A DNA stretch of 64,000 nucleotides from Deltaproteobacteria bacterium (GCA_024279255.1 JAJRRT010000025.1:43667-107666), one strand, 5' to 3'; shown: positions 17,676 through 27,947, numbered from the stretch's first letter. The notes: generated by a model not told the origin, from the letters alone. Program-made: numbers and translations.

Positions 17676-19667
17676 ATGGCCAAATTTGAACTACATACTG
17701 ACTTCACCCCTCAGGGCGATCAGCCTCAGGCGATTACCGAACTGGTCGAGGGGATCGAGCGGGGTGACCGCCACCAGGTGCTGCTCGGCGTCACCGGCAG
17801 CGGCAAGACCTTCACCATGGCGAATGTCATCGAAAAGGTGCAGAAACCGACCCTGGTGCTGGCGCACAACAAGACCTTGGCCGCTCAGCTTTACGGCGAA
17901 TTCAAGGAGTTGTTTCCCGATAACGCGGTCGAATATTTCGTCAGCTACTACGACTATTACCAGCCCGAGGCCTACGTCCCTTCGACCGACACCTTCATCG
18001 AAAAAGATAGCGCGATCAACGAAGAGATCGACAAACTGCGCCACAGTGCGACCCGTAGCCTGTTATCGCGACGTGACGTGTTGATTGTTGCCTCGGTCAG
18101 TTGCATCTATGGTCTGGGTTCGCCGGAGGCCTACTTCGGCATGTTGCTCAAACTTAAAACCGGACAAGAAATTGAACGCAACGACCTGCTCAAGCAGTTG
18201 GTCAATATCCAGTACGAACGGAACGATGTCGATTTTCATCGCGGCACCTTCCGTGTGCGTGGTGATTCTGTCGAAATCTTCCCAGCCTATGAAGAGAAGC
18301 GTGCAATCCGTGTTGAATTTTTTGGAGATGAAATCGATGCGATCAACGAGATCGATCCACTCCGCGGACAGGTAACGGATCGACTTGAGGAGACCATCAT
18401 CTTTCCCGCCAGCCACTATGTCGCGACTCGACCCACACTCGAACGTGCCGTCAAGGAGATTCAGGATGAGTTGCTGGTGCGTCTTCAATATTTTCGCGAG
18501 AACAATATGCTGGTCGAGGCGCAACGTCTTGAACAACGGACGATGTTTGATATCGAGATGATGGAGGAGATGGGCTACTGCCAGGGGATCGAAAACTATT
18601 CCCGTTTTCTCGACCGCCGTCAAACGGGAGAACCGCCTTCGACCCTGCTCAGCTACTTTCCCGACGATGCGCTCATGGTCATTGACGAGAGCCACGTCAG
18701 TGTCAGTCAGGTTGGCGCTATGTATCGCGGTGATCGCTCGCGCAAGGAGACCCTGGTGAACTTCGGTTTTCGCCTACCGAGTGCCCTCGATAACCGCCCG
18801 CTGATGTTCGAAGAGTTCACCGCTAAGCAGCCGCAAACCGTCTATGTTTCGGCGACTCCAGCGGACTACGAACTTGAGCAAGCGGATGGGGTCTTTATTG
18901 AACAGGTTATCCGCCCGACCGGATTGATCGATCCCCCGATCGAGGTCCGCCCGGCCAGCGATCAGGTCGACAACCTGATTGGTGAGATTCGCGAGGTGGT
19001 CGCAAAGAAGGAGCGGGTGTTGGTCACTACCCTGACCAAAAGAATGGCCGAGGATTTGACCAGCTATCTGCAAGAGGTCGGCATCCGTGTCAATTACATG
19101 CACTCCGATATCAAAACCATGGAGCGAGTCCAAATTATCCGGGGCTTGCGTGAAGGGGAATTTGATGTGCTGGTCGGTATCAACCTGCTACGCGAGGGGC
19201 TCGATATTCCCGAAGTTTCGCTGGTCACTATCCTCGATGCCGACAAAGAAGGCTTTTTACGTTCAACCCGTTCTCTGATTCAGACCTGCGGCCGCGCGGC
19301 AAGGAATGTCGATGGGCGAGTCATCATGTACGCTGATAAAATCACGCGTTCGATGCAGGCTTGTCTCGATGAAACAAAGCGACGGCGCAAAAAGCAACTG
19401 GCCCACAACAAAGAACATAACATCACCCCGCAATCGATTAAAAAATCGCTCAGCTCCATCCTCGATACCCTTGGCCGCGCAAAAGAGGATTTATCGTTGG
19501 CGGCTGAAGAGCAGAGCTTTTATGGCAATCCCAACGAATTAAGAAAACTGATTGCGACGACTAAAAAACAGATGCTCGCCGCCGCCGCTGACCTCGATTT
19601 TGAAAGAGCGGCCGCATTGCGCGACAAGATGCTAAGCCTCGAAAAGCAGGAACTGGCGATGTCTTAA
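17676..19667 (+). CDS. uvrB: Excinuclease ABC subunit B
   Basis: The DNA damage-recognition helicase of nucleotide excision repair, 663 aa (family about 660-680). Motifs in order: Walker [14 protein letters not shown], the beta-hairpin [12 protein letters not shown] that inserts between DNA strands, DESHV (motif II), motif [14 protein letters not shown], and the C-terminal UVR domain ([17 protein letters not shown]) that binds UvrA/UvrC. The ATG at 17676 is preceded by GAGAGATATCC. No LexA box was recognised upstream. uvrA and uvrC are not in the window. Confidence 0.98.
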   Translation: MAKFELHTDFTPQGDQPQAITELVEGIERGDRHQVLLGVTGSGKTFTMANVIEKVQKPTLVLAHNKTLAAQLYGEFKELFPDNAVEYFVSYYDYYQPEAYVPSTDTFIEKDSAINEEIDKLRHSATRSLLSRRDVLIVASVSCIYGLGSPEAYFGMLLKLKTGQEIERNDLLKQLVNIQYERNDVDFHRGTFRVRGDSVEIFPAYEEKRAIRVEFFGDEIDAINEIDPLRGQVTDRLEETIIFPASHYVATRPTLERAVKEIQDELLVRLQYFRENNMLVEAQRLEQRTMFDIEMMEEMGYCQGIENYSRFLDRRQTGEPPSTLLSYFPDDALMVIDESHVSVSQVGAMYRGDRSRKETLVNFGFRLPSALDNRPLMFEEFTAKQPQTVYVSATPADYELEQADGVFIEQVIRPTGLIDPPIEVRPASDQVDNLIGEIREVVAKKERVLVTTLTKRMAEDLTSYLQEVGIRVNYMHSDIKTMERVQIIRGLREGEFDVLVGINLLREGLDIPEVSLVTILDADKEGFLRSTRSLIQTCGRAARNVDGRVIMYADKITRSMQACLDETKRRRKKQLAHNKEHNITPQSIKKSLSSILDTLGRAKEDLSLAAEEQSFYGNPNELRKLIATTKKQMLAAAADLDFERAAALRDKMLSLEKQELAMS

Positions 19668-19748
19668 GCACCGGGTTGACAGAGAGATTAGACATCCATC
19701 ATACTTCGACGTCAAAGTATGAGTTATTTATTTTCGGGGGAGTGATTT

Positions 19749-21617
19749 ATGGCTGTTCAGCTTTATCGGGTGATCTTTAGTGGTGACCTGGCGCTCGATA
19801 CTGATGAGGAGCAAGTCAGAGAAAATCTGGAGGTCCAATGTAAATACAACCAGAAAACCATTGATGGAATCCTGGCTGGGGACTGCCCGGTGCTTAAAAA
19901 AGGGCTGGCCCATGCTGCGGCTCAGCGCTACAAAGATTTTTTCGATCGGATCGGTGTTCTCTGTGATCTCCAGGCAGAAACACCACAGCCTGTCTCCACC
20001 CCGACAGAAACGCCGTCTTTAGAAACTCGCCAAATTATCCCTACCGAAGAAACGAGTCGTATCTGCCCGAAATGTTTTGCCAGAGAACAGACCACTGATA
20101 CATGCCAACGTTGTGGCCTGCTCTTCTCACGCTTTGAAGAGATCCAGGCACGCCGTGCTGAAAACCCGCAACAACAACCTGCGACACCTCAAGAAGAAGA
20201 CTCCTACTTCAAAGAACACCCCGAACAACTCTTTATTCTTAAAGCCTTTGCCCTTATTGTTGTCATCCTGTTGCTCCGAGGTTTTCTGGGTGGCTTGCTG
20301 AACTTTATCTTTCTGGTTTTTCCGGTTGGTTTCCTCCTCTACATCCGTATGCAAGCAGCCGCAACGGATCAGTCCGCGACTCAACTTCTGGCGCAACATA
20401 TAACCCTGATGCCGGTCATGTATTCGAAAGAAGAGCGTGCTCAGGAATTCTTGCCACAAGTGACCTACGGTCTGATCCTGATTAACATTCTGATTTTTTA
20501 TCTATTTGAAATGCAGATAAACCCAGCGCTGATTTTCAATCACCTGGTTTTTCTTCCCTACAAACCAAACTTGCTGAATGTCCCGCTGAGCGCTTTTAGT
20601 TCTTTATTTCTACATGCCAGTCATGCCCACCTTTGGGGGAACATGCTCTTTCTCTGGGCTGTCGGCACGGTGATCGAACGACGGATCGGTTCGACACGCT
20701 TTATCTTTTTTTACCTGACAGCTGGTATTGCGGCCAATATCACCTACTTGCTCGCCTGTGCCATCTCCGGCAACCCGGCACATATCCTTGGCGCCTCAGG
20801 AGCTATCGCCGGAGTTATGGGGGTTTTCGCAGTCCGATGCTATTTCAAAAGTATGGTCTTTCCACTCCCAATCCTCGGCATTTTCTCCCTGATTCTACCG
20901 ATCAGCCTCAAGGTACGACTGAACTCTCTGGTGATCATCGGGCTGTTCTTTCTCGCAGATCTCAACGGTGGCGTTCAACAACTGGCCGGAACCAGCACTT
21001 CAAATATTGGCCACTGGGCGCATATTGGCGGGATGATCTGCGGCATCGTGCTAGCAACAATCTTTAAACTGAATGAAGAAGCGACCACCGAGCGCCATAT
21101 AGAGATCGGCAGTCAATCGGTAAATGCCAATATCGGCTCAGGCTGCGGTGAGGGGGAAAAATCGCTGCGCTTGCTGCTGAAAAAAGATCCTGAAAACAGC
21201 GAAGCCCTGCTGCTGCTCGCGCGGCTGCGGAGCAAGTTCTCAGCGACGGAAGAGGCAGATCAACTCTACCAGAAGGTGATTCCAGCCCTGGTACGCAATC
21301 GTCCTGACGAAGCGATTGTGGCCTTTCAGGATTACTTCAAGATCTATATGAAGGCACTTGACGCCGCAACCATGTACCGGCTCGCAAACATTTTTCATCG
21401 CCAGAATAACTTTGAGATGTCGTCACGTTGCCTCGAAATGGTCTGCATCGACAAAAAGACACCGGCGCTGGTGCTTGAAAAAGCCCTGTTCCAATGTGCC
21501 AGAACCTTCGAAACCATGGGGCTGACTGATGTCGCCGTCCAATATTACCAGCGCTGCATCGACAATTTCCCTGATTCGCCACTGAGTGCCAAAGCGAAGA
21601 TGCGGCTCCCCTCCTAG
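19749..21617 (+). CDS. Rhomboid protease with N-terminal zinc ribbon and C-terminal TPR-like domain
   Basis: A 622-aa three-part protein. Residues 1-80 form a small unassigned domain (MAVQLYRVIFSGDLA...). At about 100-125 is a zinc ribbon with CPKC and CQRC pairs. The middle is a rhomboid domain (about 235-440) with HASHAHLWGNMLF, the catalytic serine motif GASGAIAGVMGVF and the catalytic His in GHWAHIGGM. The last 160 residues are helical repeats resembling tetratricopeptides (SEALLLLARLRS, FPDSPLSAKAKM). The rhomboid active site looks complete, so intramembrane cleavage is likely. The substrate is unknown. A weak promoter (TTGACA at 19676) and a hairpin lie upstream. Confidence 0.85.
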   Translation: MAVQLYRVIFSGDLALDTDEEQVRENLEVQCKYNQKTIDGILAGDCPVLKKGLAHAAAQRYKDFFDRIGVLCDLQAETPQPVSTPTETPSLETRQIIPTEETSRICPKCFAREQTTDTCQRCGLLFSRFEEIQARRAENPQQQPATPQEEDSYFKEHPEQLFILKAFALIVVILLLRGFLGGLLNFIFLVFPVGFLLYIRMQAAATDQSATQLLAQHITLMPVMYSKEERAQEFLPQVTYGLILINILIFYLFEMQINPALIFNHLVFLPYKPNLLNVPLSAFSSLFLHASHAHLWGNMLFLWAVGTVIERRIGSTRFIFFYLTAGIAANITYLLACAISGNPAHILGASGAIAGVMGVFAVRCYFKSMVFPLPILGIFSLILPISLKVRLNSLVIIGLFFLADLNGGVQQLAGTSTSNIGHWAHIGGMICGIVLATIFKLNEEATTERHIEIGSQSVNANIGSGCGEGEKSLRLLLKKDPENSEALLLLARLRSKFSATEEADQLYQKVIPALVRNRPDEAIVAFQDYFKIYMKALDAATMYRLANIFHRQNNFEMSSRCLEMVCIDKKTPALVLEKALFQCARTFETMGLTDVAVQYYQRCIDNFPDSPLSAKAKMRLPS

Positions 21618-21690
21618 GAGGCTCTGCTCGGTTAGAGTCGACACACACCAATTCATTGCTCTTCTGCTATTATCAACGAAGGAGAAGACA

Positions 21691-23109
21691 ATGCCTCATC
21701 ATCCTGACATCTTGATCCTTGGCTCTGGTACGACCGCTTTTGCCGCAGCTCGCCTCGCTGCGGCACAAAGGAAAAAGGTGTTGATGATCGAACAGAGTCA
21801 CCTGGGCGGCACCTGTGTTAACTGGGGCTGCATCCCGAGCAAGACTCTGATCGACAAAGCAGAGATGTACCATGCGGCACGTCGTGGTATGAACTGGGGC
21901 CTTAATCTGACCGCAGGTCAGCCAGACTGCAACACCTTGATGTCATTGAAGCGCCAGGCGGTCGAAACCGTGCGTGAGAGTCACTATCAATACGAACTGG
22001 AGAACACTCCTAACCTCGAGGTTCTCCGTGGTCACGCTGCTTTTCTCTCTCCTCACGAAGTTCAGGTCGGCTCAGACATCATCCGTTGTAACAAAATTCT
22101 GATCGCCACCGGGGGGACACCGCGAGTATTACCAATACCCGGCCTCGATGAAACAGACTACCTGACGAGTTACAGTGCCTTGCACCTGCCCTGTTTCCCT
22201 CAATCACTGCTGATCCTTGGTGGTGGTGTCATCTCGCTCGAGATGGGTCAGATGTTCTCCCGTTTCGGCACTCAGGTCACAATTCTCGAGCGCGGTCCGC
22301 TGTTGTTGAACGAATTCGACCCACGTCTGACTCGACAATTTCAGCAAATCCTTGAAGAGGAAGGGATTCAATTCCTGTTTAATGCTGAAACGGAGAAGGT
22401 TGAGCAGCGCGACAAAGAGATTTGCCTTCACGCCCGTATTGGAGAAGAAACCCTTGAATTTTGCGCTGAACGGCTGATGCTGGCGGTCGGGACTGCACCG
22501 GCCAGCGAGGGGATCGGGCTTGAGAAAGCCGGGGTTCAAACTCTGTCAACCGGATTTATTCGGGTTGACCGCCAATTACGTACGACCACACCCGGTATCT
22601 GGGCTGCAGGTGATGTCACTGGCGCACCAATGATCGCCCCGGCTGGTGCGCGTGAGGCGATGACTGCAATGGAGAACATGCTTGACCCTGCCGCGAATAC
22701 AACCATCGATCATCGTTTGACGCCAATGGCGGTCTTTGTCGATCCGGAATTTGCAACGGTTGGAATGAGTCGTCTCACTGCGGAGGCTAACGGCATACAG
22801 GCCATCGAAAACTACATCGATCTCGACCGGGTGCCAAAGGCACATGTCATGGGAGACAGGAAGGGCGGGTTTCTGCTCTGTGCGGAAAAGAACACAGGTA
22901 AAGTGCTGGGCGTCCAGATGCTGGCGCCACGAGCCGCTGATATCATCCACGAAGCGACTCTGGCAATCCGCTTTGGTCTGACTGTCGTTGACCTTGCGTC
23001 AACAGTACATGTTTACCCCAGTATCAGTGATGGGCTACGCCTCGCCGCACAAGACAATGCGCGACTTCAGGGACTGCTTGACGGACCGGTAATGGCAACA
23101 GACTCCTGA
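21691..23109 (+). CDS. MerA-like FAD-dependent disulfide oxidoreductase
   Basis: A 472-aa class I flavoprotein disulfide reductase. The FAD-binding GSGTTAFAAARLA, redox-active CVNWGC and second nucleotide site LGGGVISLEMGQ are all present. The C-terminal dimerisation domain contains VYPSISDGLRLAAQ, closer to mercuric reductase than to dihydrolipoamide dehydrogenase. It lacks both the N-terminal HMA domain and the C-terminal Cys pair of MerA, so mercury reduction is not supported. The ATG at 21691 follows GAAGGAGAAGACA. A longer in-frame start at 21586 would overlap the rhomboid gene. The electron acceptor is unknown. Confidence 0.85.
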   Translation: MPHHPDILILGSGTTAFAAARLAAAQRKKVLMIEQSHLGGTCVNWGCIPSKTLIDKAEMYHAARRGMNWGLNLTAGQPDCNTLMSLKRQAVETVRESHYQYELENTPNLEVLRGHAAFLSPHEVQVGSDIIRCNKILIATGGTPRVLPIPGLDETDYLTSYSALHLPCFPQSLLILGGGVISLEMGQMFSRFGTQVTILERGPLLLNEFDPRLTRQFQQILEEEGIQFLFNAETEKVEQRDKEICLHARIGEETLEFCAERLMLAVGTAPASEGIGLEKAGVQTLSTGFIRVDRQLRTTTPGIWAAGDVTGAPMIAPAGAREAMTAMENMLDPAANTTIDHRLTPMAVFVDPEFATVGMSRLTAEANGIQAIENYIDLDRVPKAHVMGDRKGGFLLCAEKNTGKVLGVQMLAPRAADIIHEATLAIRFGLTVVDLASTVHVYPSISDGLRLAAQDNARLQGLLDGPVMATDS

Positions 23110-23291
23110 AGAATGTGGGTTCTCCTGTCCGGCTGTTGAAATACTGTTCAGCATGATCTATAAATGGCAGATGCAGCCGGTCAGACTCACCATGTACCGG
23201 CTTTATATTTGCGCACTTGAGATCAAATTCTGACAAGCACGCAGACTGCAGATTCCGCATCTCTACCTGGTGTTTCTTCTTCTGAGGTCTT

Positions 23292-25133
23292 ATGGGATAT
23301 CGAAACCTTAAACAGGCTGTGGCTGATCTTGAAAAAACCGGCCAGCTCATCCGGATTAACCAGCCAATCGACCCCCATTTACTGGCCGGGGCTATCCAAC
23401 GACGTGTCTATCAGGCACAAGGTCCAGCACTGCTCTTCAATAATCTTGAAGGCTGTAGTTTTCCGGCTGTCGCCAACCTGTTCGGCACTCTGGAGCGGAC
23501 CCGTTTTCTGTTTCGTGACAGCCTGCGCAGCGTCGAAACCCTGATTAACTTAAAGCTCGACCCCAAACAACTTCTCAAACAACCGACCAACCTGTTACGT
23601 GCCCCTGCCGCAGCCTTGAACCTGCTTCCTAAAAAAGTTCGAAGTGGTCCAGTCCTTCTGCAACAGACCTGCATGTCTGAACTGCCGCAAATCAAAAGTT
23701 GGCCGGATGACGGCGGTGCATTTATCACCCTGCCGCAAGTCTATAGTGAAAGCCCTTCGAATCCCGGTTTGCGCAATTCGAACCTCGGCATGTACCGGGT
23801 GCAGATGGCCGGGAATCAATACCAACCAGACGAAGAGATCGGTCTGCATTACCAGATTCACCGAGGCATCGGTGTCCACCATCGCGAGGCATTAGCTCTT
23901 GGCCGCCCACTAAGGGTTAATATCTTCGTCGGCGGCCCCCCTGCGATGACAGTCGCAGCGGTCATGCCATTACCAGAAGGGATGCCGGAAATCGCATTTG
24001 CCGGACTGCTCGGTGGGCACAGAATTCCACTCGTCAAAGGGCCTGGTGATTTGCCTATCCCGGCGGAGGCTGATTTCGTGATCTGCGGCACGATCGATCC
24101 ACGAACCAAGAAGCCGGAAGGCCCCTTCGGCGACCACCTCGGCTACTATAGTCTCGCTCACGATTTTCCTCTGATCAAGGTTGAGGCGGTTTTTCATCGC
24201 CCGGATGCGATCTGGCCCTTTACGACTGTCGGCCGTCCACCACAGGAGGACACCAGCTTTGGTGCTTTCATCCATGAATTGACCGGTGCCCTGATCCCCG
24301 ATGTGCTCCCCGGCGTTAAAGCGGTGCACGCGGTCGATGCGACTGGCGTTCATCCATTACTCCTTGCCATCGGTAGCGAACGCTATACCCCTTATGATCA
24401 ACTGCACCAACCACAGGAGCTGCTGACCCAGGCCAACGCTATCCTCGGGCAAGGACAGTTGTCGCTGGCCAAATACCTGCTGATAACGGCCGAGAATGAC
24501 AATCCACGCCTCGACATTCATGATATCCCCGCGTTCTTTGCCCACCTGCTCAAGCGAGTCGATTGGCGCCGGGACTTACATTTTCAGACCAACACCACCA
24601 TCGACACCCTCGACTACAGCGGTGATGGGCTGAATCGTGGGTCCAAGGTTGTTATCGCAGCTGCTGGGCCAGTACGGCGCGAACTTCCGCTGCGGATTCC
24701 CGAAAACCTAAGTCTGCCTGAGGGATTCAAAAATCTTCGTCTTGCACTTCCCGGCCTGTTGTTAATCGAAGGCCCTGGCTGCACACTCCATCAACCAGGA
24801 GCAGATCCGGATATTGAAAAGCTTTGTAGTGGTTTGGATTCGGACAATCCGCTCAATGCATTCCCGCTGATCCTTATCGTTGATGATAGCGATTTCTGTT
24901 CTGCAACACTGAACAACTGGCTGTGGGTCACCTTCACACGCAGTAACCCTGCCGCTGATATCTACGGTGTGACCAGCAGAATACTGGCTAAACATTGGGG
25001 CTGTGAAGGATCGCTCATTATCGACGCACGAATAAAACCACACCACGCCCCTCCATTGATCGACGACCCGCAGGTTGAAAAGCAGGTTGATGCTCTGGCC
25101 GTCAGCGGAGCACCGCTGCACGGAATTATCTGA
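23292..25133 (+). CDS. UbiD-family (prenylated-FMN) decarboxylase
   Basis: A 613-aa member of the UbiD family, which uses prenylated FMN to (de)carboxylate aromatic or unsaturated acids. Recognisable stretches are NLGMYRVQMAGNQ, the EGPFGDHLGYYS region, AIWPFTTVGRPPQED and the FGAFIHELTG segment. It is longer than E. coli UbiD (about 490), with the extra length towards the C-terminus. No UbiX prenyltransferase is in the window. It could act in quinone synthesis (4-hydroxybenzoate-type decarboxylation) or in anaerobic aromatic breakdown. The neighbours do not decide between these. Confidence 0.88.
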   Translation: MGYRNLKQAVADLEKTGQLIRINQPIDPHLLAGAIQRRVYQAQGPALLFNNLEGCSFPAVANLFGTLERTRFLFRDSLRSVETLINLKLDPKQLLKQPTNLLRAPAAALNLLPKKVRSGPVLLQQTCMSELPQIKSWPDDGGAFITLPQVYSESPSNPGLRNSNLGMYRVQMAGNQYQPDEEIGLHYQIHRGIGVHHREALALGRPLRVNIFVGGPPAMTVAAVMPLPEGMPEIAFAGLLGGHRIPLVKGPGDLPIPAEADFVICGTIDPRTKKPEGPFGDHLGYYSLAHDFPLIKVEAVFHRPDAIWPFTTVGRPPQEDTSFGAFIHELTGALIPDVLPGVKAVHAVDATGVHPLLLAIGSERYTPYDQLHQPQELLTQANAILGQGQLSLAKYLLITAENDNPRLDIHDIPAFFAHLLKRVDWRRDLHFQTNTTIDTLDYSGDGLNRGSKVVIAAAGPVRRELPLRIPENLSLPEGFKNLRLALPGLLLIEGPGCTLHQPGADPDIEKLCSGLDSDNPLNAFPLILIVDDSDFCSATLNNWLWVTFTRSNPAADIYGVTSRILAKHWGCEGSLIIDARIKPHHAPPLIDDPQVEKQVDALAVSGAPLHGII

Positions 25134-25169
25134 TTTTAAAGTTCCCTATTTGAGGTTTTACTGATACTG

Positions 25170-26105
25170 ATGAAAAATAGTGATTTTGAGATGGCCCCGG
25201 CCATGGTGCGCGCCATCGGAAATACTCCGCTAGTCGATATTTCACGCCTGACCAATAAAACCACTGTGCGCATCCTGGCAAAACTAGAAGGGAGCAATCC
25301 TGGGGGATCGGTCAAGGACCGACCTGCTCTGTATATGATTGAAAAAGCGGAGGAGGCCGGGCTCTTGACCCCAGATAAAATCATACTGGAACCGACCAGC
25401 GGCAATACCGGAATTGCCATCGCCATGATCGGAGCGGCCAAAGGCTATCGGGTCAAACTGGTGATGCCAGCCTGCGTCAGCGCTGAACGCCGCGGCGTTC
25501 TTGAGGCATACGGTGCAGAGGTTGTTCTTTCCCCTGGCTGTGAAGCGACTGACGGCGCAATACGCCTCGCTCACCGCATTCTGGCAGAAGACCCGCGCCG
25601 CTACTTCATGCCAAACCAGTATGCGAATCCAAACAACCCCTTGGCACATTACGAAACAACTGCCCCTGAAATCCTTGAACAGACTGCCGGTGACATCGAC
25701 TATTTTGTTGCTGGCATGGGAACCTCTGGAACCCTGATGGGCTGCAGTCGTTTCTTTGCCGAAAAGAAACCTGATGTTCGAATTATCGGGATCGAACCGA
25801 CTCTGGGACACCGGGTACAAGGTCTCAAAAATATGCAGGAGGCTATCGTCCCCGACATCTACGAAGACCAACTCTTGCACCGCAAACTGATCATTGAAGA
25901 TGAGGTCGCTTACGACGCCGCACGGATGCTTGCCTTGAAAGAGGGGATTTTTGCGGGGATGTCGAGTGGTGCTGCAGTTGCGGGAGCCCTGTTATTGGCG
26001 GAAGAAATTGAAACGGGAACAATCGTCGTTATTCTACCGGACCGGGGAGATCGTTATCTGAGCACCAATCTCTTCCGTTCTTCGTGTGCTGACTGTCCTC
26101 CCTAA
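25170..26105 (+). CDS. cysM: Cysteine synthase B (O-acetylserine sulfhydrylase)
   Basis: A 311-aa PLP enzyme making cysteine from O-acetylserine and sulfide or thiosulfate. The PLP lysine lies in EGSNPGGSVKDRPA, substrate contacts in PTSGNTGIAIAMIGA, and the phosphate cradle in AGMGTSGTLMG. Length and the SVKDR form of the lysine motif favour CysM over CysK. The ATG at 25170 lacks a close Shine-Dalgarno site. The upstream gene ends 36 bases before it, and the DUF3024 gene follows at 10 bases, so these are probably co-transcribed. Confidence 0.9.
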   Translation: MKNSDFEMAPAMVRAIGNTPLVDISRLTNKTTVRILAKLEGSNPGGSVKDRPALYMIEKAEEAGLLTPDKIILEPTSGNTGIAIAMIGAAKGYRVKLVMPACVSAERRGVLEAYGAEVVLSPGCEATDGAIRLAHRILAEDPRRYFMPNQYANPNNPLAHYETTAPEILEQTAGDIDYFVAGMGTSGTLMGCSRFFAEKKPDVRIIGIEPTLGHRVQGLKNMQEAIVPDIYEDQLLHRKLIIEDEVAYDAARMLALKEGIFAGMSSGAAVAGALLLAEEIETGTIVVILPDRGDRYLSTNLFRSSCADCPP

Positions 26106-26115
26106 AGGCTTATAG

Positions 26116-26460
26116 ATGCCATTACCTGAACTGCTTCAGAAACAGGCACAACAGCAACTCGACAAATTTTGTCGAGAGCGGATTCCCTGTGAGCGCTTTC
26201 AAGGCCTTAGGCTCGGATACAGCCTTTCAGACAATCACGTCACTCTGTTTGAGGAAAGACCCAACCCCGCAGGCGAAGAGGAATGGTTACGCACACCAAT
26301 AGCTCGTTTCAGCTACAGTTCTGATCTCAATCAATGGGTGCTCTACTCGATCGACCGTGATCTCCGCTGGCATATTTATCTGAGTATAACTCCGAGCTTG
26401 AATCTAAGCCGTCTTATCAAAGCGCTCGATGATGATCCCATCGGAATCTTCTGGGGTTAA
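26116..26460 (+). CDS. DUF3024 family protein
   Basis: A small (114 aa) soluble protein. The pattern APIARFSYSSDLNQWVLY, SIDRDLRWHIYL and DDDPIGIFWG matches the short DUF3024 family, whose function is unknown. It starts 10 bases after the cysM stop and is likely in the same transcript. No catalytic motif is visible. Confidence 0.75.
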   Translation: MPLPELLQKQAQQQLDKFCRERIPCERFQGLRLGYSLSDNHVTLFEERPNPAGEEEWLRTPIARFSYSSDLNQWVLYSIDRDLRWHIYLSITPSLNLSRLIKALDDDPIGIFWG

Positions 26461-26466
26461 AGTCTG

Positions 26467-26904
26467 CTACCTGCGAAAGATCAGTGCCACTCCGATCATT
26501 AACAAAACCACCCCGGCGATTCGACTCAAATCAAACGGAATTTGCCGCATACCAAACAACCCGAAATGATCAAAAACCAACCCCGTTGCCAACTGAGCGA
26601 CAATCAAAGCTGCCATAACTGCGCCAGTCCCTAACCGGGGGACAGCGAGAATCGTTAAGGTGACAAAAAAAGCTCCAAATAATCCGCCACTGTATTGCCA
26701 CCAATCAGCATGAACAATCTCTTTGAACGATCCACGGCCGACACTTAAAGAAACCACCAATAGCACGACAGTACCGACTAAAAAAGAGATGGTCGCGGCA
26801 TGGATAATCCCGATCTTTTCCGCCAGTCTTGCGTTGATTGGGGGCTGTACTGTCGCAGCAGCACCGGCAGCAAAAATCGCTAATAACAGAACCAGGTTCG
26901 ACAT
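26467..26904 (-). CDS. DMT-superfamily membrane protein (DUF606/YdcZ-like)
   Basis: A 145-aa protein with five predicted membrane helices and a typical DUF606 start (LLLAIFAAGAAATVQPPINA) and end (IAGVVLLMIGVALIFRR). DUF606 proteins are half-length relatives of drug/metabolite transporters and probably act as dimers. The substrate is unknown. It is the last gene of a three-gene minus-strand operon, starting one base after the TraR/DksA-like stop. Confidence 0.85.
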   Translation of the reverse strand: MSNLVLLLAIFAAGAAATVQPPINARLAEKIGIIHAATISFLVGTVVLLVVSLSVGRGSFKEIVHADWWQYSGGLFGAFFVTLTILAVPRLGTGAVMAALIVAQLATGLVFDHFGLFGMRQIPFDLSRIAGVVLLMIGVALIFRR

Positions 26905-26905
26905 T

Positions 26906-27265
26906 TTATCGCTCTCCTTCGGAGCGGCTTTGACAACTGAGACAGAAAGGTGTTTCAGGGCGAACCTTCAAACGCTGATAGCCGATTGACTCTTCACAAA
27001 TTCGACAATCACCGTAATCTTCTCGCTCAATCGCCTGCAAAGCATTGCGTAACAATTGGAGTCTCTGCGTCTGAGATTGACGACTGGCGATCGCCATCTG
27101 TTGCTGTTGCATGGCATCCATACGCGACAAACGACCGATCGGCTCATCGAGAGCGACCGGCTTGCTACTCTCAGCCGAACTCTCGAGTAACTCCTCAAGT
27201 TCTCGGCATTGCTGACGGATCATTTCACACAATTCCCCCAGCTGAGCCGTTGTTAACTCATCCAT
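26906..27265 (-). CDS. TraR/DksA-type zinc-finger protein
   Basis: A 119-aa protein with an N-terminal coiled-coil-forming region and the C-terminal four-Cys zinc finger CRICEESIGYQRLKVRPET followed by CLSC. DksA/TraR proteins bind the RNA polymerase secondary channel and modulate initiation. At the coiled-coil tip, DksA has DxxDxA. Here the region reads SRMDAMQQQQMA, which keeps only part of it, so activity is uncertain. Translation is coupled to the upstream hydrolase through an ATGA overlap. No separate ribosome site is seen. Confidence 0.85.
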   Translation of the reverse strand: MDELTTAQLGELCEMIRQQCRELEELLESSAESSKPVALDEPIGRLSRMDAMQQQQMAIASRQSQTQRLQLLRNALQAIEREDYGDCRICEESIGYQRLKVRPETPFCLSCQSRSEGER

Positions 27266-27843
27266 CAGGGGGTTAGCCGCTTAGCCAGATGTGAAACGGT
27301 CCTGAAGCCAGGGTGCTTTGCTCCGCCAACCAACTGAAAGAGCGCAGTTTCAGTTGTCGTGATAACAGCTCCAGCCACAGTTGCAGTCGCAACAGCCGTT
27401 TCAAAATCCGTTTTAAACCTCGAACAAATTGCGTCTTTGACCAAATGAACCACGTAACCGCGATCGAGGAGTTCGAGCAGAGTCTGCAACACACAGACAT
27501 GCGCCTCCATCCCGATCAGCAAAATCTGTTTCGCCCCGGTTTTCTCGAGGGCGCTCATAAAGTTTGGTTCACCACAACAGGAGAAACTGGTTTTTTCTAT
27601 GCAGCTCTGCCGGGTCGCGGCTGTGAGCTTGGCGATGGTATGACCTAACCCTTTTGAATATTGCTCGGTAGCGATCACCGGCAAGTTCAGAGCTTCAAAA
27701 CCCTCAAGCAGCAACTCAACATGGTCGACCAATTCACTACTAACTCGACTGTTCATCGCCGGCACCAACTTTTCCTGCACATCAACAACAACCAGAGCCA
27801 CTTGGTCAATCTGTAGCCAGAATTTTTCTTTAATCGCTCCCAT
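27265..27843 (-). CDS. Isochorismatase-family hydrolase
   Basis: A 192-aa cysteine hydrolase of the isochorismatase superfamily. The acid Asp is in LVVVDVQEKL, the lysine in the IEKTSFSCC segment, and the nucleophile Cys in GMEAHVCVLQTLLELLDRGY. The ATG at 27843 is chosen because AAGGAG lies seven to eight bases upstream. The ATG at 27873 has none. This subgroup (YcaC/nicotinamidase-like) has many uncharacterised members, so the substrate is not assigned. First gene of the operon with the TraR/DksA-like and DUF606 genes. Confidence 0.87.
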   Translation of the reverse strand: MGAIKEKFWLQIDQVALVVVDVQEKLVPAMNSRVSSELVDHVELLLEGFEALNLPVIATEQYSKGLGHTIAKLTAATRQSCIEKTSFSCCGEPNFMSALEKTGAKQILLIGMEAHVCVLQTLLELLDRGYVVHLVKDAICSRFKTDFETAVATATVAGAVITTTETALFQLVGGAKHPGFRTVSHLAKRLTP

Positions 27844-27947
27844 GCGGCAGCTCCTTCCTGAAAGTTCATTCAATAGTTAAATTTGCTGAGCGTTTTCATT
27901 TATGTCCCCACTATTAACTCATTCGCTACCCAGCAAGTCAATGCTCG

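Noticed and set aside
21691..23109. Annotation as mercuric reductase or dihydrolipoamide dehydrogenase
   Set aside because: The MerA-specific Cys pairs are missing, the C-terminal motif differs from Lpd, and no mer or 2-oxoacid dehydrogenase gene is nearby.
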